A stretch of 64,000 nt of DNA from an uncultured Paracoccaceae bacterium (GCA_947488175.1 CANKYO010000009.1:124001-188000), one strand, 5' to 3'; positions 29,657-39,489 are shown, counted from the first letter of the stretch. Translations and numbers: made by a program. Notes: generated from the letters alone by a model not told the origin.

Positions 29657-30145
29657 CTATTCACTATATGGGTCAGAAATACCCAATTTGCCAAGTATCT
29701 CTGTTTCCAACCCTTCCATCAAGGTGGCGTCGCGGTCACGCTCGTGGTCGAAACCCAGCAAATGAAGCGTCCCATGCACAAGTAAATGAATTGTGTGGTC
29801 CTGCGATGATTTGCCAGCATCAGCAGCCTCGCGCGCACAGGTATCATAGGCAATGGCAATGTCACCAAGCTCATTATCCTGCCCAGGCTGCGGGGCAAGC
29901 GGCATTTCGCCATCTACCGCCGCCGCCCGTTCATCGGAAGGCCAACTCAGCACGTTTGTGGCTTTCTGTTTTCCGCGAAAATCCGCATTCAGCGCGGCAA
30001 TGCGCACATCACCACAGGCGAGAATGCTGATTTCGAAAGCCGATGGCTCCAGCCCCAGGCGGGTCAGCGTGGCATCCGTTGCAATACGTGCCAAAGCATC
30101 AATATCGCCCCAGCGCACATCCTCAACAACGCAATCAACCGTCAT
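29657..30145 (-). CDS. ybeY: Endoribonuclease YbeY (rRNA maturation factor)
   Basis: This 162-residue protein has the zinc-binding motif HxxxHxxxxxH in HLLVHGTLHLLGFDHE (about residues 117-132), plus LNADFRGKQKATNVLSWP typical of YbeY. It takes part in 16S rRNA 3'-end maturation and 70S quality control. It lies 15 nt downstream of phoH on the minus strand. Confidence 0.95.
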   Translation of the reverse strand: MTVDCVVEDVRWGDIDALARIATDATLTRLGLEPSAFEISILACGDVRIAALNADFRGKQKATNVLSWPSDERAAAVDGEMPLAPQPGQDNELGDIAIAYDTCAREAADAGKSSQDHTIHLLVHGTLHLLGFDHERDRDATLMEGLETEILGKLGISDPYSE

Positions 30146-30160
30146 ACGGGGCCAGCTTGC

Positions 30161-31180
30161 TCAAGCCGTCTCATCTTTCTCATAGGCCTCGATAATCGCT
30201 GCAACCAACGGATGACGGACCACATCCTTTGATGTGAAGTAGTTAAAGCTGATCTTGGGGATGTTTTTCAGCAACCGCTCCGCATCCCACAGCCCGGAAT
30301 TCACGCCGCGCGGCAAATCAATCTGGGTGCGGTCGCCCGTGATCACCATGCGGCTGCCTTCACCCAGACGGGTCAAAAACATTTTCATCTGCATGGTGGT
30401 CGCATTCTGCGCCTCATCCAGCACCACAAAGGCATTGGACAACGTCCGCCCGCGCATGAATGCCAGTGGGGCGATCTCGATCACCTTTTCCTCGATCATC
30501 TTGGCGGCCTGCTTGCCAGGCAGAAAATCGTTCAGCGCATCGTAAAGCGGCTGCATGTATGGATCGACCTTGTCCTTCATATCGCCGGGCAGATAGCCCA
30601 GCTTCTCGCCCGCCTCGACCGCAGGGCGGGACAGGATGATCTTGTCCACATGGCCGCTGATCAGCATGTTCACACCCACAGCCACCGCCAGATAGGTCTT
30701 GCCCGTCCCCGCAGGGCCAATGCCAAAAGCCAGTTCATTGTCAAACAGCGATTTCACATAAGCCTTTTGTGCATCGGTGCGCGGTTCAATCAGCTTCTTG
30801 CGGGTCTTGATTTCGACCCGCGCAATGGACGCATCGCCCTTGAACAACTCAATCTGATCACCATCGCGCGCGGGACCTCGCACCGTTTCCGGCCCCATGC
30901 GCAATTCGCGGTCAATATCACCGGGTTCCAGCGACCGTCCGGCCTCCAGCCGGGAATAAAGCGATTTCAGCACCTCCACTGCGTCCTGACGCGGTCCATC
31001 CTCGCCAATCACGGCAAGCTGATTGCCGCGCCGCAGGATCTGCACGCTTAGCTTGTCTTCGATGGTGGTAAGGTTGCGGTCATATTCGCCGCACAGGTCG
31101 ATCAGCAGGAAATTGTCGGGAAATTCCAACAGTGATTCTGTGACATCTTCAGCGGGTGGGGTCAGGGCACCAGTGGCCAA
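30161..31180 (-). CDS. ybeZ: PhoH family ATPase (YbeZ)
   Basis: This 339-residue P-loop protein has Walker A GIGPAGTGKTYLAVAVG, Walker B-like AFVVLDEAQNATTMQMKMFL and the conserved LSRPAVEAGEKLGYLPGD loop between them. PhoH/YbeZ proteins are predicted ATP-dependent RNA-binding enzymes that work with YbeY. An N-terminal KH-like region (LSVQILRRGNQLAVIGEDG) is visible. The gene starts about 185 nt after the miaB stop. Confidence 0.94.
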   Translation of the reverse strand: MATGALTPPAEDVTESLLEFPDNFLLIDLCGEYDRNLTTIEDKLSVQILRRGNQLAVIGEDGPRQDAVEVLKSLYSRLEAGRSLEPGDIDRELRMGPETVRGPARDGDQIELFKGDASIARVEIKTRKKLIEPRTDAQKAYVKSLFDNELAFGIGPAGTGKTYLAVAVGVNMLISGHVDKIILSRPAVEAGEKLGYLPGDMKDKVDPYMQPLYDALNDFLPGKQAAKMIEEKVIEIAPLAFMRGRTLSNAFVVLDEAQNATTMQMKMFLTRLGEGSRMVITGDRTQIDLPRGVNSGLWDAERLLKNIPKISFNYFTSKDVVRHPLVAAIIEAYEKDETA

Positions 31181-31304
31181 ACAGCTCTCCTTTGAGTCTC
31201 TATGCTAGGTATCGTGGCAAGACCAGCCGGACGACGCAAGCGTTGGTATGGAAATGTCACGCATTTGAGACGAAAAACTCTGAATGCCCAGAAATTTTGC
31301 GCAT

Positions 31305-31348
31305 CAGACTTTTCGAAAAGTCTGAACAAATTCCTTCGAAGGAATTTG
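31305..31348. repeat. Paired perfect palindromes (element 2)
   Basis: 31305-31324 is a perfect 20-bp palindrome (CAGACTTTTC with its complement). 31327-31348 is a perfect 22-bp palindrome centred on CTTCGAAG. Relative to element 1 (5851-5895) the AGACT/AGTCT cores, the CAAA/TTTG ends, arm lengths and the 3-nt gap are the same, while inner bases differ in a compensatory way. It begins 17 nt after the miaB stop and could serve as its terminator. Confidence 0.75.
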
Positions 31349-31364
31349 GCACCTGCGGATAATG

Positions 31365-32687
31365 TCAGGTGATCAGCCGTCCTTTCAATGAATTGGGACT
31401 GTCTTCGACCACTTTCACGGCGCGAACCTGTCCCAATACCTCCGCCGGAGCATCAGCATAGACCGCGTGCAGGTACTCGGATTTGCCAATCATCTGACCG
31501 GCCTCACGCCCCGCCTTTTCAAACAGGACCTTAACCTCCTGCCCGACCATTGCGGCCTGCGTCGCCCGTTGCTGCTCTCGCAAAAGCGCCTGCAACCGCT
31601 GCAGGCGGTCATTCATCACATCCTCGGGCAGTTGTGGCTTTTCAGCAGCGGGGGTGCCTGGGCGGGTGGAGTATTTGAACGAATAAGCCTGGCCGTAATG
31701 CACATCGCGGACCAGTTGCATGGTATCTTCGAAATCCTCATCCGTCTCGCCGGGGAACCCCACGATAAAGTCGCCGGACAACAGGATATCCGGGCGGGCC
31801 GAGCGGATGCGCTCAATCAGCCGGATATAGCTGTCGGCGGTATGTTTGCGGTTCATGGCCTTCAGGATCCGATCAGAGCCAGACTGCACCGGCAGATGCA
31901 GATAAGGCATCAGCTTGCCGCAGGTCCTATGCGCCTCGATCAGCGCATCATCCATGTCGTTGGGATGGCTGGTGGTGAAACGAATACGTTCCAGCCCGTC
32001 GATCTTGTCCAACTGCCAGATCAACCCGGCAAGCCCCTGATCGTGGCCGTGATAGGCGTTCACATTCTGGCCGAGCAAGGTAATCTCGCGCACGCCTGCA
32101 TCGACCAGTTCCTGTGCTTCGCGCAGGATGCGATCCGTCGGGCGCGATACCTCTGCCCCGCGGGTGTAAGGGACCACGCAAAAGGCACAGAATTTGTCGC
32201 AGCCTTCCTGTACGGTCAGAAATGCGGTCGGGCCACGCTTGGCCTTGCTGCGCGCCTTCAGCGTGTCAAACTTGTCATCTTCTGGGAAATCGGTGTCGAG
32301 CGCCTTGGCGCCTGTCTGGATCGCATCATCCATCGCTGGCAAGCGGTGATAGCTTTGCGGCCCCACCACCAGATCGACAAGTGGCTGACGGCGCATGATC
32401 TCTTCGCCCTCGGCCTGCGCGACACAGCCCGCCACACCGATTTTCAGATCGGGCTTTTCCGCCTTTAGACCCTTGAAGCGTCCCAGTTCGGAATAGACCT
32501 TTTCTGCCGCCTTTTCACGGATATGGCAGGTATTCAGCAGGATCATATCCGCATCATCGGGGCTTTGCGTTTCCACATATCCCTTGCCACCCAGCGCCTC
32601 GGCCATGCGTTCGCTGTCATAGACATTCATCTGACAACCATAGGTCTTGATATACAGCTTTTTCGGCGCGGACATGTGCGGGCTCAT
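31365..32687 (-). CDS. miaB: tRNA-2-methylthio-N6-dimethylallyladenosine synthase
   Basis: This 440-residue radical SAM methylthiotransferase modifies adenosine 37 of tRNAs. The N-terminal domain has three cluster cysteines ([35 protein letters not shown]). The radical SAM motif is [15 protein letters not shown], and a C-terminal TRAM domain ends near the stop. I chose the ATG at 32687; 32675 (MSAPKKL) is equally possible, and the frame runs open to 32741. The gene is divergent from the gene at 32736. Confidence 0.94.
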   Translation of the reverse strand: MSPHMSAPKKLYIKTYGCQMNVYDSERMAEALGGKGYVETQSPDDADMILLNTCHIREKAAEKVYSELGRFKGLKAEKPDLKIGVAGCVAQAEGEEIMRRQPLVDLVVGPQSYHRLPAMDDAIQTGAKALDTDFPEDDKFDTLKARSKAKRGPTAFLTVQEGCDKFCAFCVVPYTRGAEVSRPTDRILREAQELVDAGVREITLLGQNVNAYHGHDQGLAGLIWQLDKIDGLERIRFTTSHPNDMDDALIEAHRTCGKLMPYLHLPVQSGSDRILKAMNRKHTADSYIRLIERIRSARPDILLSGDFIVGFPGETDEDFEDTMQLVRDVHYGQAYSFKYSTRPGTPAAEKPQLPEDVMNDRLQRLQALLREQQRATQAAMVGQEVKVLFEKAGREAGQMIGKSEYLHAVYADAPAEVLGQVRAVKVVEDSPNSLKGRLIT

Positions 32688-32735
32688 TATCGGGATGAAT
32701 TGCAGGCCTTCTAGCCGCTTGGGGGGATGCTTGCA

Positions 32736-33638
32736 ATGCAAGGCAAATTAACCGAATTTGCGCCCACCCCTGATAACCCGGACCCGATGCATTATCTCAA
32801 CCTGCCCGCTCTGATCAACGACCTTAAGCGTAGCCCGCCCGCCGGGCCAATTGCGCTGGTTTTGGTCGAGGACGATGTGGAGGTCCAGAGCACGATCACC
32901 CATCTGCAAAAGGCGGGCTTTGCGCGGGTCATCACTTTTGCGCCGTCTGACATGGCTTTGCCAGAGGACATTGACCGGGTTGACCATCCCGTCCTCACGG
33001 ATGCGGCTTTGCCTGAGATCGTGAACGCCGTTATGGCAGCTGTGCCCGATATCTGGCTACATTACTGCTACAACGCGGAATATCTTTTCTATCCGTTTTG
33101 CGAACATCGCAGCGTGGGCGAGATGACAACCTTCGCGATGGAAGAGCGGCGCGATAGCATCCTGACCTATGTGGTCGATCTTTATGCAGGTGATCTGCGA
33201 AATGCCCCGCTGGCAGTGGCGCGTGACGATGCGTTTCTGGATCGGTCAGGCTATTACGCCTTGGCCCGGACTGATGCAACCGGTGCGGCGCTGGAACGGC
33301 AGATGGATTTCTACGGTGGCCTGCGCTGGCGGTTCGAGGAACACGTACCCTACCACCGTCGCCGCATCGACAGAGTCTCGCTTTTTCGGGCGGTGCCAGG
33401 GCTGAAAATGTTGCCGGACCGGCTGTTTAATGTGCCGGAATACAACACCTTTGCCTGTCCCTGGCATAACAACCTGACGGCTGCAGTATGTTCATTCCGC
33501 ACAGCCAAGGCGCTGAAACGCAATCCGGGCAGCCGGTATCAGATCGAAAGCTTTCACTGGCAGAATTCGGTCCGGTTCAACTGGCAATCGCAGCAGCTTT
33601 TTGACCTGGGACTAATGGAACCGGGCCAATGGTTTTAA
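32736..33638 (+). CDS. Conserved-looking hypothetical protein (possible glycosyltransferase-like fold)
   Basis: This 300-residue soluble protein begins with an [22 protein letters not shown] stretch (read in two parts) that recalls the first strand and helix of GT-A folds. It continues with [40 protein letters not shown] and [14 protein letters not shown] do not recognise a characterised family. The start at 32736 has a GGGGGG nine nt upstream; an internal ATG at 32787 is also possible. Its 3' end overlaps the convergent transposase-like frame. Confidence 0.6.
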   Translation: MQGKLTEFAPTPDNPDPMHYLNLPALINDLKRSPPAGPIALVLVEDDVEVQSTITHLQKAGFARVITFAPSDMALPEDIDRVDHPVLTDAALPEIVNAVMAAVPDIWLHYCYNAEYLFYPFCEHRSVGEMTTFAMEERRDSILTYVVDLYAGDLRNAPLAVARDDAFLDRSGYYALARTDATGAALERQMDFYGGLRWRFEEHVPYHRRRIDRVSLFRAVPGLKMLPDRLFNVPEYNTFACPWHNNLTAAVCSFRTAKALKRNPGSRYQIESFHWQNSVRFNWQSQQLFDLGLMEPGQWF

Positions 33639-34122
33639 GGGGTGATGGGTCAAGACCCATCTTACGGTGTTGCAACGATGAATAGGGCCATTCACCGGGG
33701 CGCTTGACCAGACCGGCATGGACCGGCGCAGATGCAATCACATGCATATGCAGGTCGAAATCCTGCTCATCGCGGATGACATGCTCCCAGAACCGGCGCT
33801 GCCATGTCCCCTTTTTCCCTCGTTTCGACTGGCTGGGTGCGACATGGTCAGGAGCCGGGACATGCCGGGAAAACGTGGATTTGATCAGCCGCCAGCGCTT
33901 GGAAAATGCCGCGTCACCGGACGGCAAGGTCCAGATCATATGCAGCTTGCTTGGCAGGATCACAGCGCCCGCAATCTCGAACGGCCAGCGTTTCATGCAA
34001 AGCCGGGTGGCATTGCGCAAAAGATCAATGCGTGCGGTTAGCAGGTCCGAATTCTGGTCCTGCAACCGAACAGTGAAGAAATAGGTGCCACCAGGGACAT
34101 ATCGCCGTCTGTAATGCGTCAT
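33577..34122 (-). pseudogene. REP-associated tyrosine transposase (RAYT), catalytically degenerate
   Basis: The 181-codon frame has the RAYT body: TYFFTVRLQDQ, WTLPSGDAAFSKRWRLIKS, GTWQRRFWEHVIRDEQDF and GEWPYSS. The catalytic parts are altered. The usual PDHLH-type HUH histidine pair reads PSKLH, with only His61 kept and Lys59 in place of the first His. The usual tyrosine in the YIHxNPVKHG helix is valine (Val128 in HVIASAPVHAG). After WPYSS the frame reads through the left REP and into the 3' end of the neighbouring gene, so the native stop is gone. REPs flank it in inverted orientation. Confidence 0.8.
33639..33666. repeat. REP sequence left of the RAYT
   Basis: GATGGGTC, short AA centre, GACCCATC, then TTACG. 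It is the same unit as at 25900-25922 and is oriented inversely to the copy at 34173-34199. It lies immediately after the stop of the gene at 32736-33638 and inside the 3' part of the RAYT frame. Confidence 0.85.
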
Positions 34123-34172
34123 CCGGCAAATCTGCGCGCTCAGGGTTAATGGGACGTAAACAGACGCCACAT

Positions 34173-34199
34173 CGTAAGATGGGTTTCAACCCATCGCCC
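34173..34199. repeat. REP sequence right of the RAYT
   Basis: CGTAAGATGGGTT, then CAACCCATCGCCC. It is the mirror-oriented partner of 33639-33666, 50 nt upstream of the RAYT start and next to the stop of the membrane-protein gene at 34204. Confidence 0.85.
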
Positions 34200-34203
34200 C
34201 CTG

Positions 34204-34926
34204 TCAGGCCTTCGGCAACTCCGCGTCGTCAATCGCCAGCGCCTGTGAACCGGTCAGATTGGCCAGGGCAATATCCGCCCTGCCCTTCACCAGCCAGGAC
34301 ACGCCAAAGGCCCAGATGCCGATCGCCTCGAACACCAGCACGGCCTTGGTATCCACCACCAATTGCTGTGCTGCCCCGCTGCCATAGATCTTGATCGCGG
34401 ACGCCGCTGCAATCGCCACCAGCATCACGATAATCACCCAGCCGCAGGCCAGGTAAATCGGGCGCCGTCGTTTCTTGGCCGTGCGCGCGAATTTATAGCA
34501 GAAATGGGCAAGACAGCTGAAAAACACCAACGCAGACAGATAGTGCAACATCGGATGCGTGCCGAGCATCACCCCCGCCTCGCGCAGTATCACCAGCTTC
34601 TCTTCCGGCCCCTCGTTAGGAAAAAGCGCCACACCAAAGGCAGAGAGCCCCGCCACGGTGGCCACCCAGTTGTCATCGAATAATTCACCATCCTGCAGCT
34701 GATACCCCCGATAGGAGATCAGGAAGACACCGATAGCACACAAGGTCCCCACAAAGATGTCGCGATAGACGGTATGATAGAAGTCGCTGATGGATGGCTC
34801 GATACTGCGGTCATAGATCAGCCCGCCAACAATCAGCACAACCGGCAGGAAAATACCCAACAATCCAAGTGCCGTGCGCACCCGGTAGAACGATAGAACC
34901 ATTTCATCGCGTTTTTGTTCAACCAT
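34204..34926 (-). CDS. Integral membrane protein of unknown function
   Basis: This 240-residue protein has about six transmembrane helices (for example TALGLLGIFLPVVLIVGGLI, IFVGTLCAIGVFLISY, GWVIIVMLVAIAAASAI, AVLVFEAIGIWAFGVSWLV). Conserved-looking periplasmic motifs are EPSISDFYHT and TVAGLSAFGVALFPNEGP. Both ends are cytoplasmic and charged. I do not recognise a characterised family and see no enzyme motif. The gene is followed directly by a REP. Confidence 0.65.
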   Translation of the reverse strand: MVEQKRDEMVLSFYRVRTALGLLGIFLPVVLIVGGLIYDRSIEPSISDFYHTVYRDIFVGTLCAIGVFLISYRGYQLQDGELFDDNWVATVAGLSAFGVALFPNEGPEEKLVILREAGVMLGTHPMLHYLSALVFFSCLAHFCYKFARTAKKRRRPIYLACGWVIIVMLVAIAAASAIKIYGSGAAQQLVVDTKAVLVFEAIGIWAFGVSWLVKGRADIALANLTGSQALAIDDAELPKA

Positions 34927-35017
34927 TGGTCAGCCCCAGTGCCCATCGCGCGAAACGATGGGGCGAAAAATCCAATGATTCAAGGTCTGTAAATCCTGAC
35001 CCGGATCGGGGCGTGAC

Positions 35018-35434
35018 CTATTTGCGTCGCAGGCGGATCACAACATCGACCGATGCAATCTCGGCCCCGTTCGGCGCTTGCGGGACACGCGTGATCTCAA
35101 GCTGATCGGCAGGTGCGTCAGTCAGGCTGGCATCGTCTTCCCAATAAAAATGCGGGTGGTCGGTCATGTTGGTGTCGAAATAGCTTTTCGAGCCGTCCAC
35201 AGTAATCTCGCGCACCAACCCTGCATCGCAGAAGGCCCGCAGCGTATTGTAGACCGTCGCAAGCGAAACTTTCTCGCCCGCATGGGACGCTGCATCAAAC
35301 AGGCTTTCGGCTGTGACATGGCGATCCTGGCCGTCACCGATCAAAAGGCCTGCAAGCGTCATCCGTTGTCGGGTCGGCCGAAGCCCGGCCCCTGCCAACC
35401 AGTCTGCGCTGCGCTGTGTTTCAATCTCTGTCAT
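35018..35434 (-). CDS. irr: Fur-family iron response regulator Irr
   Basis: This 138-residue Fur-type protein has the winged helix LRPTRQRMTLAGLLIG, then HVTAESLFDAA and SLATVYNTLRAFCDAGLVRE, and the HPHFYWEDD metal/heme-binding block that marks Irr. In alphaproteobacteria Irr senses iron through heme and controls heme and iron genes. The location next to fabA is the usual one for irr. It lacks the N-terminal GCPW-type heme motif of Bradyrhizobium Irr. It is divergent from fabA. Confidence 0.9.
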   Translation of the reverse strand: MTEIETQRSADWLAGAGLRPTRQRMTLAGLLIGDGQDRHVTAESLFDAASHAGEKVSLATVYNTLRAFCDAGLVREITVDGSKSYFDTNMTDHPHFYWEDDASLTDAPADQLEITRVPQAPNGAEIASVDVVIRLRRK

Positions 35435-35488
35435 GGTCGCCCAATTGCTGCCTATCCCTTAATATGGGGGAAATGTGCCCCGGATCAA

Positions 35489-35510
35489 TTGCAAATCGTT
35501 CTCAATTCTT
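35489..35510. promoter_or_regulatory. Possible Fur/Irr-type operator in the irr-fabA gap
   Basis: The sequence TTGCAAATCGTTCTCAATTC resembles the A/T-rich inverted GCAAAT/ATTC-type boxes bound by alphaproteobacterial Fur-family proteins. It lies 55-76 bp upstream of irr, between the divergent irr and fabA starts, so autoregulation is likely. Recognition is by eye only. Confidence 0.4.
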
Positions 35511-35592
35511 CAAATACGGCGCAGACTTGCCCTCATAAACCCCGCAATGCTAGAGGTCGGCGACCGTAGCAGCCAAGAATGAGACCCGTAAG

Positions 35593-36102
35593 ATGGCGGA
35601 ATACCCCAGCAGCTTTGACAAAGAGGACCTGCTCAAATGTGCGCGGGGTGAACTCTTCGGCCCCGGCAACGCCCAATTGCCCGCACCGCCCATGCTGATG
35701 ATGGACCGGATCACCGACATTTCCGGCGATGGCGGCGCGCATGGCAAGGGCCATGTGCTGGCCGAATTCGACATCAGCCCAGACCTTTGGTTCTTTGACT
35801 GCCACTTTCCCGGCAATCCGATCATGCCAGGCTGTCTGGGTCTTGACGGGCTGTGGCAGTTGACCGGTTTCAACCTGGGCTGGCGCGGCTGGCAGGGGTG
35901 CGGCTATGCGCTCGGCGTGGGTGAGGTCAAGCTGACCGGCATGGTACGCCCGGATCGCAAGATGCTGACATACAAGATCGATTTCACCAAGGCGATCCAG
36001 ACCCGCCGCCTGACGATGGGTGTCGCGGACGGGATTGTTGAAGCGGATGGCGAGGTGATCTATCAGGTCAAGGACATGAAAGTGGCGTTGTCAGATAGTT
36101 GA
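35593..36102 (+). CDS. fabA: 3-hydroxydecanoyl-[ACP] dehydratase/isomerase
   Basis: This 169-residue hot-dog fold enzyme introduces the double bond of unsaturated fatty acids. The catalytic histidine is in [19 protein letters not shown], which also holds the conserved glycine/proline turn. [13 protein letters not shown] and [14 protein letters not shown] are further family blocks. Normal length. In relatives fabB and fabI follow directly; here an unrelated TPR gene lies between fabA and fabB. Confidence 0.96.
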   Translation: MAEYPSSFDKEDLLKCARGELFGPGNAQLPAPPMLMMDRITDISGDGGAHGKGHVLAEFDISPDLWFFDCHFPGNPIMPGCLGLDGLWQLTGFNLGWRGWQGCGYALGVGEVKLTGMVRPDRKMLTYKIDFTKAIQTRRLTMGVADGIVEADGEVIYQVKDMKVALSDS

Positions 36103-36215
36103 GACGGCTGACCCCTAGCCGGTGAGTTAAGGCAATTCTTCTACCCAAGGTCGTCATTGTTACGCATAATCTTTGCGATTGGCGGCCAACTAACAAGATA
36201 CTTGGGAAACATATT

Positions 36216-37397
36216 TTGAGAACTCTTCTGATACCCGTCTGGGTGCTGTTCATCGGAATCGCGCTGATTACACTATATTTTTCGCCGATCGGTAAAAGCT
36301 TTCTTGCGTCACCTTGCTATAGTGACGGTGCCGCCACTGATGAGGCAATTGCTGATTGCACGCTCATACTTGGCGCCGACAACAAATCCGACTCTGCTCG
36401 CGCAGCGGCACTCGTGCGTCGGGCCGAACTTTATCGCGCTGAGGGTCAAATTGCGGACGCATACGACGACCTGTATTACGCAGCCCGGCTCACAGATGAA
36501 CGTCAAGTCAGACTGCAAATGGTTGATGTCGCGATCGAGGGTCAAGGTTACAGCCGAGCGCGGAACACGCTTTCGGATTTGATCATAAGCGATACCAATG
36601 ATTTGGAGGCGCGTTACAAGCGCGCGCTGGTTCATGCGCGTTTTCTCGATAAACTCGACGAAGCGAAAGTTGACTTGGACTTTGTGTTGAAGGCAGAACC
36701 TGAGAATGCTGAAGCCTTGGCGTTATCAGGCCTTGTGTCAGAGCGGCTTATGCTGGATGCGCTGGCACTCGAGAGATATGAAGCGGCACTTGCCATTGCA
36801 CCTAACAACGAACTTGCCACCGAACGGGCGGTGGTACTACGCGAGGAACTGGCCGACAGCCGTGAAAAGGCATCTGTCTTCGCCGGGGTGGGAGGCCGTG
36901 AAATCCCAAGTATAAGACTGGGTCTGGCCCGAGGATTACGATTCTTGTCTTTGGGCGATACAGAGCGCGCCCTTGATGACATGAACCAAATCGTGGCGAT
37001 CGAACCGTACCACTTCGAAGCCTTGTTCACCCGCATCAAAATCTACGATCTGATGGGCGAATACGATGGTGTTATCGCAGCAGCTGCGCCATTCTTCGCT
37101 ACGGTAGAGTCCAGGGCCGAACGTTACATAAGATATGCGCGCGAAAAACCCGATGATGCCAAACTGGTTGTATCACGCGCCTACCTGATGCTGGGCAACG
37201 CCTATCAGCAAACTGGTCAGGCAGAACAAGCCGAACGAGCGTGGGGACAAGGTATCCAACACTGGGGTCGAGACGCCGTTTTCTTTTGGCAATTGAGATT
37301 GCAGGCAGCGGGCCTGTTCGAATTCGAACCAAGTGGCAACGGAACACCCCTACTGTGGAGTGGACTAGGCACTTGCGCGCAATCACCAAGTTGCTAG
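36216..37397 (+). CDS. Membrane-anchored TPR-repeat protein
   Basis: This 393-residue protein has one N-terminal signal-anchor helix (LLIPVWVLFIGIALITLYF), then TPR units across about residues 60-350: SARAAALVRRAELYRAEGQI, AEALALSGLVSERLMLDALA, RLGLARGLRFLSLGDTERAL and LMLGNAYQQTGQAEQAERAW. TPR arrays mediate protein contacts; the partner is unknown. Start is TTG at 36216 with GGGAAA upstream; no ATG is available near the signal. It interrupts the fabA-fabB order and its codon choice looks less GC-rich than the fab genes, suggesting an insertion. Confidence 0.75.
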   Translation: MRTLLIPVWVLFIGIALITLYFSPIGKSFLASPCYSDGAATDEAIADCTLILGADNKSDSARAAALVRRAELYRAEGQIADAYDDLYYAARLTDERQVRLQMVDVAIEGQGYSRARNTLSDLIISDTNDLEARYKRALVHARFLDKLDEAKVDLDFVLKAEPENAEALALSGLVSERLMLDALALERYEAALAIAPNNELATERAVVLREELADSREKASVFAGVGGREIPSIRLGLARGLRFLSLGDTERALDDMNQIVAIEPYHFEALFTRIKIYDLMGEYDGVIAAAAPFFATVESRAERYIRYAREKPDDAKLVVSRAYLMLGNAYQQTGQAEQAERAWGQGIQHWGRDAVFFWQLRLQAAGLFEFEPSGNGTPLLWSGLGTCAQSPSC

Positions 37398-37463
37398 CCC
37401 CACCGCACTTGCCCCCTCGCCCTTGCTACCCTACACAACAAAAAAAGTGTTGAGGGATCCGCC

Positions 37464-38693
37464 ATGCGCCGTGTCGTCATTACTGGATTGGGTATCGTCT
37501 CGCCCATTGGGAATAATGCAGCTGAGGCCACTGCTGCGCTGAAAGCCGGCAAATCGGGGATCGAGGCATCGCCCGAGATGACCGAACACGGCTTCCGTAG
37601 CCAAGTTGCAGGCACGCTCAAGATTGATGTGACCGAGCATGTGGACAAGCGGACATTGCGCTTCATGGGTCCGGGTGCCGCCTATGCCCATATTGCGATG
37701 CAGCAGGCGATTGCTGATGCCGGGCTGGATGAAGATGTGATCTCGAACCCGCGCACTGGTCTGGTGGCCGGCTCCGGCGGGCCGTCGACGTCGGCCATGC
37801 TGACCGCGCATGAGGTTGTCAAAACCACCGGCGCGACCAAGCGGATTGGGCCGTTTGCGGTGCCGAAATGCATGTCCTCCACGATCTCTGCGAACCTTTC
37901 AACGGCCTTTAAAATCAAGGGAATCAACTATTCGATCACCTCGGCCTGTTCGACAAGCCTGCACTGTATCGGCAATGCGGCTGAACAGATCATGATGGGC
38001 AAGCAGGATGTGATGTTTGCAGGCGGCGGCGAGGAGCTGGACTGGACACTGTCCTGCCTGTTTGATGCCATGGGGGCGATGTCGTCGAAGTATAACGACA
38101 CGCCGGAAAAGGCATCACGCGCATTCGACGCCAATCGCGACGGTTTTGTCATCGCTGGCGGCGGCGGGATTGTCGTGCTGGAAAGCCTGGAACATGCGCA
38201 GGCACGCGGCGCCAAGATCTATGCAGAGGTGACAGGTTTTGCGGCCACATCGGACGGCCACGATATGGTTGCCCCATCCGGCGAGGGCGGCGAACGGGCC
38301 ATGCGGTTGGCGCTGGAAACCATCCCCGAGGGCAGAAAAGTCAGTTATATCAACGCACACGGCACTTCTACCCCCGTCGGTGACGTAGGCGAGGTTGAGG
38401 CCGTGCGCCGGGTCTTTGGCCAGGGTGCGACGCCGCCGATCAGCTCTACAAAGTCGATGACAGGACACAGCCAAGGGGCCACAGGCGCGCAGGAGGCGAT
38501 CTATTGCCTGCTGATGTTGCAGGATGATTTCATCGCACCATCCATCAATGTCGAAACGCTCGATCCCGCGCTTGATCCGGCCGAGATCGCGACGCAACTC
38601 GTTGAAAATGCAGGGCTTGATACGGTGATGACCAATTCCTTCGGGTTTGGCGGCACCAACGGGTCCATGCTGCTTTCCAAATTTCAAGGATAG
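37464..38693 (+). CDS. fabB: 3-oxoacyl-[ACP] synthase I
   Basis: This 409-residue condensing enzyme of fatty acid elongation, needed for unsaturated chains, has the thiolase fold. The active-site cysteine is in [10 protein letters not shown] (about residue 163), the histidines are in [11 protein letters not shown] and [12 protein letters not shown], and the C-terminus has NSFGFGGTN. Start [10 protein letters not shown] is typical. It is separated from fabI by 4 nt, so the two are one operon. Confidence 0.96.
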   Translation: MRRVVITGLGIVSPIGNNAAEATAALKAGKSGIEASPEMTEHGFRSQVAGTLKIDVTEHVDKRTLRFMGPGAAYAHIAMQQAIADAGLDEDVISNPRTGLVAGSGGPSTSAMLTAHEVVKTTGATKRIGPFAVPKCMSSTISANLSTAFKIKGINYSITSACSTSLHCIGNAAEQIMMGKQDVMFAGGGEELDWTLSCLFDAMGAMSSKYNDTPEKASRAFDANRDGFVIAGGGGIVVLESLEHAQARGAKIYAEVTGFAATSDGHDMVAPSGEGGERAMRLALETIPEGRKVSYINAHGTSTPVGDVGEVEAVRRVFGQGATPPISSTKSMTGHSQGATGAQEAIYCLLMLQDDFIAPSINVETLDPALDPAEIATQLVENAGLDTVMTNSFGFGGTNGSMLLSKFQG

Positions 38694-38697
38694 ACCA

Positions 38698-39489
38698 ATG
38701 ACCATTTCGATGCAGGGAAAACGCGGCCTGATTATGGGCGTGGCCAATGAACGATCCATCGCATGGGGCATCGCCAAAGCGATGCACGAGGCCGGGGCAG
38801 AACTGGCGTTTTCGTATCAGGGCGAAGCTTTTGGCAAGCGTCTGGAACCACTGGCGGAAAGCGTCGGGTCGGACATCATGGTTGATGTGGACGTGACGGA
38901 TGATGCCAGCATGGATGCGGCATTTGGGCTGCTCAAAGAGCGCTGGGGCAGGCTGGATTTCGTCGTCCATGCCATTGCTTTTTCAGATAAAAATGAGCTG
39001 ACGGGTCGCTTCATCAACACCACCCGCGACAACTTCAAGACATCGCTTGCGATATCTTGCTATTCGTTCATCGACGTGGCCAAGCGGGCGTCGGAATTGA
39101 TGCCGGATGGCGGCACGCTGCTGACCTTGACCTATCAGGGATCCAACCGCGTCACCCCGTTTTATAACGTCATGGGTGTGGCCAAGGCTGCGCTGGAAAG
39201 TGCCACACGCTATCTGGCCAATGACCTTGGCCCGCAGGGCATTCGGGTCAATGCGATCAGCCCCGGACCGATGAAAACCCTTGCTGGGGCAGCGATTGGC
39301 GGGGCGCGCCGGACCTATAAGCATACCGAACAAAACACGCCGCTGCGCGCCAATGCCACGCTTGAGGCGGTGGGTGGTACGGCTGTTTATCTGGCCTCGG
39401 ATGCGGGCGCCTGCACCACGGGCGAGATCATCCGCGTGGACGGCGGTTTTCATGTTCTGGGGATGCCGCAGCCCGATCATCTGGTCTGA
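38698..39489 (+). CDS. fabI: Enoyl-[ACP] reductase (NADH)
   Basis: This 263-residue SDR-type enzyme completes each elongation cycle. The cofactor loop is RGLIMGVANERSIAWGIA. The catalytic Tyr-(N6)-Lys arrangement is in TPFYNVMGVAKAALE, followed by NAISPGPMKTLAGAAIGG. I chose the ATG at 38698, directly after the fabB stop; an in-frame ATG at 38647 lies inside fabB. FabI is the usual triclosan target family. Confidence 0.95.
   Translation: MTISMQGKRGLIMGVANERSIAWGIAKAMHEAGAELAFSYQGEAFGKRLEPLAESVGSDIMVDVDVTDDASMDAAFGLLKERWGRLDFVVHAIAFSDKNELTGRFINTTRDNFKTSLAISCYSFIDVAKRASELMPDGGTLLTLTYQGSNRVTPFYNVMGVAKAALESATRYLANDLGPQGIRVNAISPGPMKTLAGAAIGGARRTYKHTEQNTPLRANATLEAVGGTAVYLASDAGACTTGEIIRVDGGFHVLGMPQPDHLV

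Noticed and set aside
33577..34170. RAYT frame with start at 34170
   Set aside because: The first 16 residues are not family-like; the ATG at 34122 (MTHYRRRYVPGG) is the conserved start.
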